Below are positions 21,854 to 32,377 of a DNA stretch of 54,458 nt, piece by piece; within the stretch, counting starts at the first letter, position 1, and every line of letters begins with the position of its first letter. Position numbers and translations under genes: made by a program. The notes beneath the pieces were generated by a model, which saw nothing but the letters and a program-made list of their open reading frames with translations, was not told the DNA's origin and ran no database searches. Source of the DNA: Gnetum montanum (lineage: Eukaryota > Streptophyta > Gnetopsida > Gnetales > Gnetaceae); assembly GCA_015680685.1 (NCBI GenBank), contig MNCI01004374.1:5958-60415 (forward strand). Direction: 5' to 3'.

Positions 21854-22286
21854 TTACCTAGCCTCGAAATGTCAATAGTGCCATGACCTAAGATCTTAAT
21901 AACCTTGAAAGGTACCTCTCATTTTGATACTAATTTTCCAGCATAATATTTAAGGATAATGTTAAATAATAACACTAAATCATCTTCTAATAATAGCTTC
22001 CTCATGATATCATTGTCATGTCACATTTTCATCTATTTTTTATATAAACATTACCTATCTAAAGCGTTCATTTAATTTTCATCTAAATGGTTCAAAGCTA
22101 ACAATTGGGTAGAGAGACATGAGTTCATGTTCATTTCCAATTGATGTTTCATTTGAAAGGACTTGTTTTGTATTGAAGAAGAAAGAAGGCATTGCTTACT
22201 GAACACTAGTTCATATAGGGTAAAGCCAAGAAATGACTTATATGATGTATGAATAGCTCACAATGCATTCAATAATCGATAAGACC
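21854..22286 (-). pseudogene. Integrase C-terminal segment on a misoriented contig
   Basis: This stretch is bounded by single Ns at 21853 and 22287. Its last 150 bases (22137-22286) are the exact reverse complement of 21703-21852. Flipping the contig makes it overlap the previous one by 150 bases and carries the integrase reading onward into the expected C-terminal blocks (L-N-H-L-D-E-N, then Y-Y-A-G-K-L-V-S-K and I-L-G-H-G-T-I-D-I, corresponding to 'FPGKLRSRW...PHGAVEI'). Confidence 0.88.
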
Positions 22287-22287
22287 N

Positions 22288-22600
22288 TTGTTTAAAGTTT
22301 CTTGTTATGTTTGCATTAAAATAATATTAAATTGTTAAATAATTATTTTTTAAAAATGTCAAAATTTTAGGGTTAGGAATCAACCTGGAATTACTATTTA
22401 CCCATACCAAATCCCCACCCTATCATCGGTTAAGCTAACATGTCAATTGCTGAGGCAAGGGAATAAAATAATAATAAAAAATAAAAAAAATTAAATGGAA
22501 GGTTGTGGGTTCAAATCCCAACCTCCCACATTTTTTAAATATATATATTTGTATTTAAAAATAATATAACAGAAATTTTATAGGTTGCATCAACCTATAA
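22288..22600 (+). other. AT-rich stretch with a tRNA-like B box (possible SINE relic)
   Basis: 'ggttgtgggttcaaatccca' near 22500-22519 has the form of a T-arm: a GTGGG/CCCAAC-type stem around TTCAAAT, matching the polymerase III B box GGTTCRANYCC. I cannot fold a full tRNA and the candidate A box upstream is poor. Nothing else is recognisable. Confidence 0.3.
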
Positions 22601-22601
22601 G

Positions 22602-22910
22602 GGTTGTGACAACCTTGCAAGGGTCGTGTAGGCCCTACAAGCCACATTGGCCCTAACAAGGCTAGCCCTAAGGACTAGCAACAATGGTTGCCACCAACTA
22701 CCTACATAGTTGCTACCCTTTACAATGACCTCTTTCTCTATCCAATGTCCTCCCACTCCATGCATGTCATCACTTGGTTGGCTATTATGTCCCACTACCC
22801 AGCCACATTGCATGCTACCTTGGCCACCATTCACCTACCACTTTACAAACACTAATGGTTCCATAGATCACAAGCATCCTTGGGCTTCATGAACACCATC
22901 GATGCCATGG
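22602..22910. repeat. GC-rich minisatellite margin
   Basis: 22602-22680 contains degenerate units ('gtgtaggccctacaagccac') related to the 21-bp array at 23179-23360. 22681-22910 is Cys/Thr/Pro-type low-complexity sequence leading into the 34-bp array. Open frames on both strands here are by-products of composition. Confidence 0.5.
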
Positions 22911-23148
22911 ATCACAGGCACCCCTAACGTTGACAACACCATTAATCATAGGCACTCTTGGCACTGATGGTGCCATCAATCATAATCATCCTTGGCACCG
23001 AAAATGTTGTTAATCACAGGCATTCCTAGCATTGATGGTGCCAATGATCACGGGCACCCCTGGCATTGATAACACCATAGATCATAAGCACCCTTGCAAC
23101 TAACGGCATCACCAATCATAGGCATTCCTTGGCCCTCTAATGTAGCTA
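22911..23148. repeat. 34-bp minisatellite, seven copies
   Basis: The anchor 'atca(c/t)aggca' or its variants recurs at 22911, 22945, 22979, 23013, 23047, 23081 and 23115, exactly 34 bases apart each time, although the units have diverged. The rough unit is 'atcataggcacccttggcac' followed by 'tgatggtgccatca'. An earlier, longer unit starts 45 bases before the first. Confidence 0.85.
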
Positions 23149-23178
23149 TTATAGGTCACATGGACTCTGTTTTGGGCT

Positions 23179-23360
23179 GCGTAGACCCTAGAAAAGGGTT
23201 GTGCAAGCCCTAAGGGAGTCATGTGAGCCCTATGTAGGGCCACATAAGTCCTAAAAAGGGGCCACACAAGTCCTTAGATGGGCCATGTAGGCCCCAAAGG
23301 GGACCGCACAGGCCCTAGTGGGGGCCACATAGGCTCCAGAGATGGCTACATAGGCTTAAG
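23179..23360. repeat. 21-bp minisatellite, about 8.5 copies
   Basis: Units of the form 'acataggccctaaaggggcc' start at about 23180, 23201, 23221, 23242, 23264, 23285, 23306, 23327 and 23348. Unit length varies from 20 to 22 bases. It is much richer in G+C than the surroundings. Confidence 0.8.
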
Positions 23361-23964
23361 CACAAACCCCCTTCTCCCACCACTACACAACATGCCTCCA
23401 TATCCAACATCACTTGTTGTCGTTGGGTGCAATGCTTCTTTCCCTTAGCCACCCACCACCAAGTGCATGCCTTCAAAGCCATGCAACAAACATTGTGGCC
23501 ACTAATACTTAAGATGTCAATCTACATCGCTTGTCCATCATCCTACACAACCATCGCTACCATAGTCCTCCACCCTAGTTGTTGATTTACTTCCAACATC
23601 ACCTGCTCTACCGTCTATGCCATTGCTGATGCACCATGGTGACCATTGCTACCGTATGATAGTAAAATTCATCATTAATAAATGAAAGATTTGAAATTCC
23701 CATCAACTGATGAAAAATTCAAATTCCTATCAACAAATCCATTAGTTAAATAAAAAACATGTGAAATTTTTTTTTCAAAATTGAAATTTGACACATGGAT
23801 AACAATAGGGATAAGAATTTTGTAATTAAGTGTACTCACACTAGAGTAGTACTAGGATGGGTGATCTCTCAGGAAGTCTAATTTTTTGTGCCAAAAGGTT
23901 CTAGACTCCAAAAGCCATATCTTTTGATTTTGAAAGCCTTTTTGATGAACAAATAGTTATTTCC
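23361..23964. other. No recognisable feature
   Basis: 23361-23660 continues the GC-rich, Pro/His/Thr-biased low-complexity style. 23660-23964 is ordinary AT-rich sequence. A weak reading at 23890-23964 could be the N-terminal part of the pseudogene that follows. Confidence 0.4.
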
Positions 23965-25045
23965 TACATATTTAGCAAGTGAGAAACAACATCCACTATG
24001 TCCACCATGGGCCTTAGATTAGCATGAATATTGATAACCACACATATTATCAAAGTTACAAGATTTGGATACTAATGTATTATGCCTACAAGAAGTCTTG
24101 CCATGGGATTTTCTATACCAATTCCAACCAAACTTGGAAAAGATGGGATACAGAGGTATTTATAAGTAAATAGGTTCTTGTAGAAGTTCTTCTTTTAAGC
24201 CATACAGATTAGCCTATTGCAGAAATCACAACATGGATAGCTGTGCAATATTTTATAAAGAAGCCAAGTTTTAATTAGTACAAAGATTTGAATGAAGTTT
24301 AGAAAATATGATTTTTGAAATTCCAAAACTTCAAGTAATGGAAAGGAAAGAACAATCAAGGTTTTGAAAAAGTCACATAGCTTTGGCATTGATTCTAAAA
24401 GTCTATCTATCAAGAAGATGTGTATGCCTAGTTGACACACATTTGATTGCCAAATCAATATGTTCAGATCTTAGACTATGTCAAGGAGAATATTTGATTA
24501 AGTAGATAGAAGAAAATTTTAAGAATAAGTTATTTTTAAGTTATACTGATCCAATTCCATTTATTCTTTGTGGAGACATCAATGCAAAATTTGGAAGTAG
24601 TGTTTATCATTCTTAAAATATGGATCTGTAAAGGAATCCTTAGAAGATGAACCTAATTTGAGGAAGATGTTTCCATCAATTCAGCATGCAATTCCATTGG
24701 CCAATGCATATTCTTCTTACTTTGAATCTTTAGTAGATAAATTAGATTCCAGAGTTCAAGAATAGATGATGTTGATGGATAGTGCTCATCAAGAACCATA
24801 GTTAAGTAATTATTTTGCTATGATTAATGAGGATGGATCAAAAACATTCTTCATTGAGACTTTAGATTATATTTGGTTTGATGTTCAATTCTTCAAAGTT
24901 ACCAAGTTGCTAGAGTTGATTTCTAAAGAATAAGTTGAGAATAATCAAGATCAAGCCTTGCCATCCCAAACAAGACCACCCTATCATATACCACTTATGG
25001 TAGAATTACAATTATTTTCATTAATTCATAAGGTTGATCAAGAGT
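23965..25045 (+). pseudogene. CCR4-like exonuclease/endonuclease/phosphatase-domain protein (pseudogene)
   Basis: CCR4-type proteins remove mRNA poly(A) tails. Blocks in family order: C-P-P-W-A-L-D at 24000; D-T-N-V-L-C-L-Q-E-V near 24070-24100, containing the metal-binding Glu; M-D-S-C-A-I-F-Y-K-E-A-K-F near 24232-24270; C-L-V-D-T-H-L-I near 24425; F-I-L-C-G-D-I-N-A-K-F-G-S-S near 24560-24602 (the GDFN motif); L-V-D-K-L-D-S-R-V-Q-E near 24730; F-I-E-T-L-D-Y-I-W-F-D near 24855-24885; and a terminal R-P-P-Y-H-I-P-L-M-V-E-L where the family has S-D-H, so the catalytic Asp is lost. Stops and at least one frameshift occur. Introns are not apparent, which suggests a retrocopy. Confidence 0.8.
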
Positions 25046-25139
25046 AGGAAGTATCTCACACTTATTTTTATTTATAATATTATTATTTTCTTCATCGTTT
25101 AATTTATATTTTAAATTATATTGGTAAAATATCAAAGGT

Positions 25140-25467
25140 AATGATAATTGATAATAAGAGAGTTTTCCTTGCCTTCACTTGGATAACCAGATATGAGTTG
25201 CACTTGTGTGATCCTAGTTAGGACTGGTGGTTGGTGGTTAGTAGATCTTTAATTCATTTCTTGACATTATCTTAGAAAATGATTCAAGTATTAATAAAAT
25301 AATATTTAATTCTTCTCTTGTTTGTAAAATAAGCAAGAAACAACTTCAAGTCCTAAAGAGAAATCAAATTATTGGAGCATAGGATCATGAAAGATGCATG
25401 GGAGCTAGAAAAAGAGATAGTGAACATGGACTCATTTGAGGACAAATGAAACCTAAGGGGGGTATAT
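25140..25467 (+). pseudogene. Gypsy pol 3' end before an LTR (degraded)
   Basis: The last codons read D-S-F-E-D-K-stop-N-L-R-G, matching the F/L-E-D-K...L-K-G-G tail of gypsy polyproteins that ends at the polypurine tract. 'aaggggggtata' (25455-25466) then sits directly before the LTR at 25468. Upstream sequence is too decayed to call integrase or a chromodomain. Confidence 0.55.
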
Positions 25468-26041
25468 TGTCATGTCCCCATTCCAAAATCATATTGATGC
25501 ATAACTAAGATGGTACCTCTTCATAACAAGTGTTATTTTTATTGTACCAAGACCCAAAAGGATAGTTGTAATTGAGACCTAAAAGGATGTATTGTAATAA
25601 TGGACATGTCTCTTGAGGTAACCTTTGGGAGTTTGACCTAAGGCATTTATACCGAGGCTTAGAGGTCATGCTAGGCATGGAGTGGAAAAGTCAATACAGG
25701 TGAGTCACAGGAGTTGGATGAAGTGGGACAGAAAGTGGACTGGCCATCCCTTTTATTTAGGTAATAGGCCTAACCATGGTGGCAATGCTAGATTGCCTCT
25801 AAGGATATATGCCAAAGGAAAAAAACCCTAAGGAACACTCTTAGAGCATGATTTTGATACACTATTCCATATCAATAAAGCATTCTTTTCTTTCTCTTTC
25901 TACATTTTTCTTCTTATTTCTTTTATGCATAATGTTGAATGTTACATATATTTTGCATTTGGTATATTGTCTTTGTATGCATAATGTCTAATATATTGCA
26001 TATTTGACATTTTCCATGACATCTGGGGATAGGATGTCACA
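25468..26041 (+). repeat. Second gypsy LTR family ('TGTCATGTCCCC'), 574 bp
   Basis: Begins TGTCATGTCCCCATTCC and ends GGGGATAGGATGTCACA. It is homologous along its length to 53061-53544, sharing for example 'gacatgtctcttgaggtaac' (25600s) and 'cactattccatatcaataaa' (25860s). A preceding polypurine tract supports a 3' LTR. The sequence after it (agtagtgtctatg) could be a very weak PBS. Confidence 0.8.
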
Positions 26042-28179
26042 AGTAGTGTCTATGAAAACATATCTTCCATGGCATTTAGGCTTCAATGCGTTAAATTGAT
26101 GGAGGTTAGACTTGTTCTATGGCATGAATTGTTGAGAACTTTTTTCTTTGAAATTTTTTTAATATTTTATATTTATTATAAATAGAGAAAAGGTTGAATT
26201 ATGGACAAATTTTGTTATATTTTTAATTGGAATGTAATTAAATTCTCTTAAATTATACTAGCCATATTGTTAATTGAATACATTATCTCATGACAAACTT
26301 AAGGCTCTAGGTCTTCCTTACTTAAGGACTTGGTATAAGAAGCATCATGGCATATTGAACATGAACCATGGGAATACTCATGGGAAGTGACTTGAATAGG
26401 GATTAAACCTATACTAGGAGCAAAGCTTCTATTTTCTATAGACCATGTTCTGATGGTAGTACAACATGTAGTCATAACGTATTGCAAGTGTACATACCTA
26501 AAAATGTTTTCTAACAGTCATATGTCCTATTGCAACCATGGAACGTTAATAAGAGAAAAGTTTCTATTGTTTACAAATCATGTTTTGATGGAAATGCAAC
26601 AATTATCTAATTACTAAAAAAAGAAAAAAAAAGAAAATCATTAGGTAATAAGGTGTTTTGGTTGCTAAGTTCTCTCTTATTCATAGCCACAAAACAAGGT
26701 CATTATGTTGATGCATAAAGAGTCTCCATCACCAACAACTTATATTAGTGGGGAAGACTATGTCTTTTAAAAAGGTATATTGTCATAAGACATGAATAAG
26801 CTGATAAATAATAATTCATAAATGTTTGAATGTGATAGTGCAGTGTACTTATATTATTCTTTTGAAGTAATTTACTTAAGTTGTCACTCAATGTCTTGAT
26901 ATTTACTAAGCACTATCGCCTTAGTTATTCTTCCATCAAAAAGTTTTTCTTCATTATTTTTACCTTCTTTTAACTTTAATTTATTTTATATTGTCTTTTT
27001 ATTAAAATTTGTTGAATAATTATTTTGGACTAGAAAGTGCAAGAGGATGCAACTTGTAGTCACTTGAAGTCCTACTGTGGGCTTCATTGCAAGTTGCAAT
27101 CACCTTAGAAGATCAATTTCTTAAATTCTAGCACCTATGAAGGGATGTGACTCATAGTTGGTCACATTTTGAGAATTCATGTTTAGGTTTTGCACAATGC
27201 AGATGGCTGTGACTCAAAACTTACCACATTGTAATGTTATTCTTTCAAATTTAAAATCAATGTGGATAGCTACGATGCATAGTTGGTCATAATCTCATTT
27301 TAAAAAAAAAAAAAAAAAAAGCTTTTTGCCTTCATGTTGTAAAAAGCTACAACTCAATCCATCGTGACCTAATTAAGAAACAAAAAATAAAAACATGTTT
27401 CAACAAAACAAAATCCCCTTTTCAATCACAGAGTGCTACAAGACAAATTCTAGAGCTAAGGCAAGTAACCATTGCAAGCATACCCGCCAGATCTAATCTC
27501 CAAGGCTTCCTTTCCCTTCCAAAATGCCTAAGGTAGGCTTCAAAACTCTTGTTCTTTAGGGTTTTTTCTCTTGGATTTTCTATTGCAACCAAATTTAGGA
27601 CATCAATGTTGTTTTTTGAGCTAAATCAAGATTGTATGAATGATTTTTAAACTTATGGTGTCTTCCTTGGTTTGTTACTCTTTATTTTTACCTTGTTTCA
27701 AACATTTTTATGTTTTTGTAGGATCAATGGATTAGATTTTTAATTTTTTCTCTTCTCACTTTGGAGCTTCTTGTTCATGTTGAACACATAATTACCCATT
27801 AGGACAATGCTAGGAACTATGGAAAAGAATTAGAACTTATGTACTTTTAAAATGCTACAATTCTAGTTCTTACTTAGGAGTGAAATTAATTATCTCAATT
27901 ATAGCATCATAGCACTAGGAATGTACATGCTTGGAACTTAATTTCACTCCTATGGAGAGCATTAAGTACAATTGGAACTATCTTCCTTGAGATAATTTAA
28001 TATTAAGATAATTTTTTTTCTAAGCTGGAGCTATCTTGCATTGTATTATGTTCTCAATTTAATGTACATCGTTATGAAGAGTAATCACTATGTACTTTAA
28101 ATTTTCCATATATCACATATTGGTATTCATCATCTTTGCACTAGGCAATTACATTGAGGATAATGTAGACCTAGTAGGG
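26042..28179. other. No recognisable gene
   Basis: AT-rich. A ~48-b segment at 26424-26472 is loosely repeated at 26558-26606. A run of 19 A lies at 27302-27320, followed by the inverted repeat agcttttt/aaaaagct. 27030-27370 has a degenerate 'gcaa(c/g)tt...gtgactcatagtt' texture similar to the minus-strand LTR at 36540-36830, so it may be an old LTR piece. Confidence 0.4.
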
Positions 28180-29700
28180 GGTATCAACAATGTTGAGATT
28201 TTTAAACTATGAATGTCATGGTCGTAGTTCTCTTTACGGTTCCTTGAATTTAATTGAACCATGTAATTGGAAATTGAATATTAGGTGTTGTTGCATTTTT
28301 TTTATGTTTAGTTATGCACTATATTATCTATATATGTGTACTAATCTTCCCTATTGTAAGGAACTTCTTACAAATCCTAGCATAAGAGGGGACATTTGCA
28401 AGGACAATCTTCAGTGGCTACAGATCAGATTTCATGGAGACATGCTCAGGAGGAGGAGTAGAAATGTGGTCATAGGGAGTGCATGGAGCATGAGTGTTGA
28501 GAGGTAAAGTGTCCTAGAGTGCCATTGTAAGCACCTAGGAACTTTAGGCCTCTAATGGAGGTGGTAAAATTACCAAATGTCATAGCCTTGACAATGCATG
28601 ATTTGGAAATTATCTTGACCAAAGATGATGTTTTATACAAGTAGGAGGCTCATCAGTTCTACCTCACATTCTAGAGGAGCTCTCCTACTTTTGGAACCTT
28701 TCAAGTTGGCACTAGATACTATGACATCATCAAGGCCCTCATTTCCAACATCCTAGAGATGCAAGTAGGACCAAATAGACAACATTTTGTGGTAGCCTTG
28801 TCAAAGTAAAAGACCTAGATGGCAAATCTCTTTCTTGATGTAGCCATGGATGAGATAGGATGGCCTTACAATAATCTTTCTCCTAAAAGGATGATTATTA
28901 CAAAGGTTATCATAATGAACATCCTTGCATCCTCAATTACCCATACATTATTTTGTCCAAGATGGAGTTGGCGATTCAAGATATTAATGGGGTTCCTTTT
29001 CCATAGATGATCTCAGCATTGTATTAGCACTTCTGAATTTTTCCACCTACATTTCCCATCAAAGAGATCATCACCTGGGGTGAGAGATCAATTCCCAAAC
29101 TTGGTATGTTCCTTCTATGCACAGTAATTGCATAGGACACACTTCGAGAAGGTTTTATGGATCCAAGATCCATTGATTCTAAGAGATAGTGGCAGGGCTA
29201 CTTGGAAGGCCCAGTATGCTAATCTACAATAGTCATAATAGTAGTAGTAGAGTATAGTGGGAGTGGATCTAGCTTTGGAGGAAGACAAATCTTGGCTCAT
29301 GATCCATTTGGATGCTCATTAGGAAAATCTCATTACATAGTGCAATAAGATGGAGGTGCATGTCCATGCCAATTGCAATAGATTGGAGAGGAGGTAGTAC
29401 AGTTTGGCCTCAAATGTGAAGATTCTAGGACATCATTTATTCTCTTGGATGAGAAATCTCCATAAAACAGTGAGTCATTAGGAGGTGCATGAATTGATAG
29501 ACCCAAAATTTACACCTATGGGATTCTTAATTATCGATGCAAATCAAGCAAGACCATCTAGCCCTAGTGAGCAGGTGGATGCTGAAGTTACAGAGTAGGA
29601 CTTTATGAGTAAGAAGGTAGGTGATGATTTGCCTCAACCTCCCTTTCTAGTAGAGGCCCTTGCATCCCCTATAGGAGAAGGCTCAGCCCCTCTAGCTTAA
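28180..29700 (+). pseudogene. Unidentified coding relic, probably a retroelement accessory ORF
   Basis: Several long readable stretches in shifting plus-strand frames: V-K-L-P-N-V-I-A-L-T-M-H-D-L-E-I-I-L near 28565-28620; Y-Y-D-I-I-K-A-L-I-S-N-I-L-E-M near 28715-28760; the open frame at 28819-29010 (M-A-N-L-F-L-D-V-A-M-D-E-I-G-W-P); and a Pro/Ser-rich tail near 29500-29700. Amino acid composition looks coding. I do not recognise the family. By position and style it resembles accessory or env-position ORFs of Athila/Tat elements, which is inference. Confidence 0.4.
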
Positions 29701-31190
29701 GCATCCTTGTTTCCTATTTCTTCTTTTCCTTCTCTAGTTGTATATGTTGGATGTTATGACAAAGGAAACTATTCTATTATTTGATCTCTATTTATTTTAT
29801 TTTCATTAATTCATGTACATTCTTCCACTCTCTTTTATTATGATGACAAAGAGCTAGTTGGATGCTATGTTAGGATGAGAATTGATGCTCTTTGCACTTT
29901 GTTCCCTTATTTTCCAAGCTTGGGCAAATAGTTGAGGGCTCATGTGATCCATAGCCACCTGCATCTCAGAGTCTCAACCCATAATATGAGTTCTAATATA
30001 TTTTCAACTCATCAAGAAAACAATGTTCATCCTACGGTTATCAAGATTTGAATTCTAGCATTAGAGGAAAAAAGAGTAAGTGTAGTTAGTATTAAGCGAA
30101 GATGACGATAGCAAGGAAGCTGCATCTACATTGAACAAAGTACTACTAGCTCATGTGACCCACATGAGCCCATAGCTTAGAGTTCCTTTATCATGCCACT
30201 CATACTTTAATTATAAGTAGGAAAGCAAATCCATTAGTGTAAGCTCCTATGGCTCACACCCATAGCACATTCATTATGAATCTTTCCCACTTAGTTCTAC
30301 AATTCAACCATTTGGATTTGAATACTCAACCATTAGGAATGATTAAGACTACTAATTGTAGTAAGTTGTAGTAGTTGATTAACTTGAATATTCTTCTTTG
30401 GAAAGGGAGCTATGATCCAACTACAACCCACACTTGACTATAATCATTAGCCAGAATTTATTTTAACCATCAATGGAAGATGTTTTTGTAGTGATTTGAA
30501 GTAAAACTACAAAAGGAATTCTAGAGATATATAGAGAGATGGATAGACAAAGATATATAGATACACAAAGAATAGGAGATAAATATTCATAGAATTTACA
30601 AATCTAATATTGAAGATATTCATGATTATTGTAATGAGAATTATTTCTTGAGACTAATGATTAAATGATAATGTATGTGTTCTTGTTAGAGTGACTTAAT
30701 GTTAAGTGTTATTCATCATAATTCTAGCACCTTACCCTCATGTAACCCATGGTCCTACATGTGATTAACTTCTACATTCTACAACACAAGTACTATGAGA
30801 CAAGAACTATAACACCCTTGTTTTCATGTTTTTCTTAGCTCTACCTTATTCACATCAAATCATATCATCAATTCACTAATGTAGGAAAAACAATCATCTA
30901 TGTGATCAGAGCCACAATATTTGAAGGTATTTTCAAGTGGAGTATATGCATGTTTCTCGATTTCATTTATAACTTTTTAAACAAGTTTTTATGCTATGTT
31001 ATCAAGATCTAATTCCTCTTAAACTACATTAATTTTTTTTTGTAGTTTTATGTTCTTCTCTACTAGTCTAGCCCTAGCTAATGGTGTAAAATTAATCAAA
31101 GACTTCCTGAATTTCTATAGGATTTCTAGAAAGTATATTTTCTCTAGCTACTAAATATTTTTTATGGTTATTATACTTATTCCATTGATC
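29701..31190 (+). other. No gene; possible LTR end and primer-binding site
   Basis: At 30901-30914 'tgtgatcagagccac' resembles the tRNA-Met site TGGTATCAGAGCC. An LTR could end just before it, with the GA/TA-rich stretch at 30530-30600 as promoter-proximal sequence. No coding follows on the plus strand. Confidence 0.3.
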
Positions 31191-31199
31191 ATAACTCAA

Positions 31200-31650
31200 C
31201 TATTCTCTTAGACTAACATTATTCATTAGAATGTTTACTCTTATTTTGCTTAATGTGGAGTATTTTGTCCCTACACTTTTCTAAGGCTCCTAATAGTTGA
31301 TACTTCATAAAGAAGGTATTTTTAAGTTGTTCCCATAACTTACTGAATTATTTGGATAGAATATATAACAAAAATGTTGCATCTTTTCATAGAGAAAAAA
31401 ATTCTTTAAAATTTTGTTTTCTTATCTAAATAATTGGCATGGAAAAAAGACTCAAATAAACTCATATGAAATAAAGGGTAATCATCTTTGTTTTTCTCAA
31501 ATATAGGTATTTCTTTTAGGTTGATATTAGGTAATCTTGGGGTTCTTTCTCCTAAACTTGAGGTATCTATGGGATTATTTATCATATTATCATAAAGAAT
31601 GGTGTGGAGTCACTGTCATCCTTATAAATAATATTGCCAAAAACATAGAT
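31200..31650 (-). pseudogene. Gypsy gag fragment (pseudogene), minus strand
   Basis: Minus-strand reading from about 31560 downward: L-K-E-I-P-I-F-E-K-N-K-D-D-Y-P, L-F-H-M-S-L-F-E-S-F-F, N-Y-L-D-K-K-T-K-F and M-K-R-C-N-I-F-V-I-Y, with stops between. This resembles the start of a gypsy Gag core (x-P-x-F-x-G...F...F...L-x-L-x-G-x-A). It lies downstream of a tRNA-Asp-type PBS and an LTR on the same strand, the correct order for a 5' end. Confidence 0.5.
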
Positions 31651-31919
31651 TTCTTTTATTCTTATTCTAACCTTTGTGAGTTCTCTTTGAATATCATTAA
31701 AAGTATTTTATCTAATTCTTTGATCAATTATTATGATGATAGTCTTTTCATTTTCATCAGATTTTTCTTATAAATTCATTTTCACTATAGTTAAGGTAGT
31801 AGTGAAAGGTTCATGATTTTTAATATTTTTCACAAACATCCTATTTCATCTTTCCACCTATCATCCTTACCTTTAAGTAAAAGCTTTAAAGTTATCTTTA
31901 ACTTGTTGAAATAATTCAT

Positions 31920-31938
31920 TTTCCTAAAAATGATGCCA
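31920..31938 (-). other. Primer-binding site, decayed tRNA-Asp type
   Basis: The minus strand reads TGGCATCATTTTTAGGAAA. Compared with TGGCGCCGTTGCCGGGGAT, most changes are G to A or C to T. It lies a few bases after an LTR end (...CCTATCA). Confidence 0.55.
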
Positions 31939-31942
31939 AAAA

Positions 31943-32376
31943 TGATAGGCCAAAATTGTATAATAAAAAATCATCATAGTACATAATCCTGACAACTCAT
32001 TTAAACAATAAATAAATAAATGATCCAAGACAAGTATGACCTATAACGAAGTTCACTTGACATGTCTCTCCTTGTGAAGTTATTCCATTGATAGCTTAAT
32101 ACACTATGAAGATTGATATTCAAACAAATGCTATAACTTAAAGATGCAAGTATAAATTAAAAAGTCTATCATTGCTTAAAGATAAAACATAACAATAACT
32201 TATCTATTTTTAAATAAGTAAAAATCCCACATAAGATATAAATAAGCCTATTTATAGACTTAATTAATCTATTTCTAGATTAAATAAAGAAATGTCACAC
32301 CTATTTTGAAGAAAATGGATAACATATTATTAGGATTCTTATCAAGATTAAATCACTTCTTGTCAAGAGATCCCAA
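31943..32376 (-). repeat. Partial gypsy LTR, minus strand
   Basis: Ends ...GGCCTATCA before the PBS at 31938. A TATA box, CTATAAATAGG, lies at about 32243-32253 on the minus strand. The 5' end is cut at the single N at 32377, a contig join, so the LTR is incomplete. Confidence 0.55.
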
Positions 32377-32377
32377 N

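Larger units (their letters stand above)
17640..22286 (+). mobile_element. Athila-like Ty3/gypsy relic (gag C-term, PR, RT, RNase H, INT)
   Basis: Domains follow in the usual gypsy order on the plus strand with many stops and frameshifts. Its gag is cut in the middle right after the neighbouring gypsy LTR. The 3' end is scrambled by an inverted contig at 21854-22286. Neither of its own LTRs is recognisable. Confidence 0.85.

Noticed and set aside
21703-22286. 150-bp perfect inverted repeat that could be a foldback element or hairpin RNA locus
   Set aside because: Exact identity, single Ns on both sides and the restored integrase order point to a backwards contig.
22480-22540. Functional tRNA gene
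   Set aside because: Only the T-arm can be formed; acceptor, D and anticodon arms are missing.
22595-22892. Open frames on both strands over the GC-rich repeats
   Set aside because: They follow from repeat composition and the strands mirror each other; no domain or start context.
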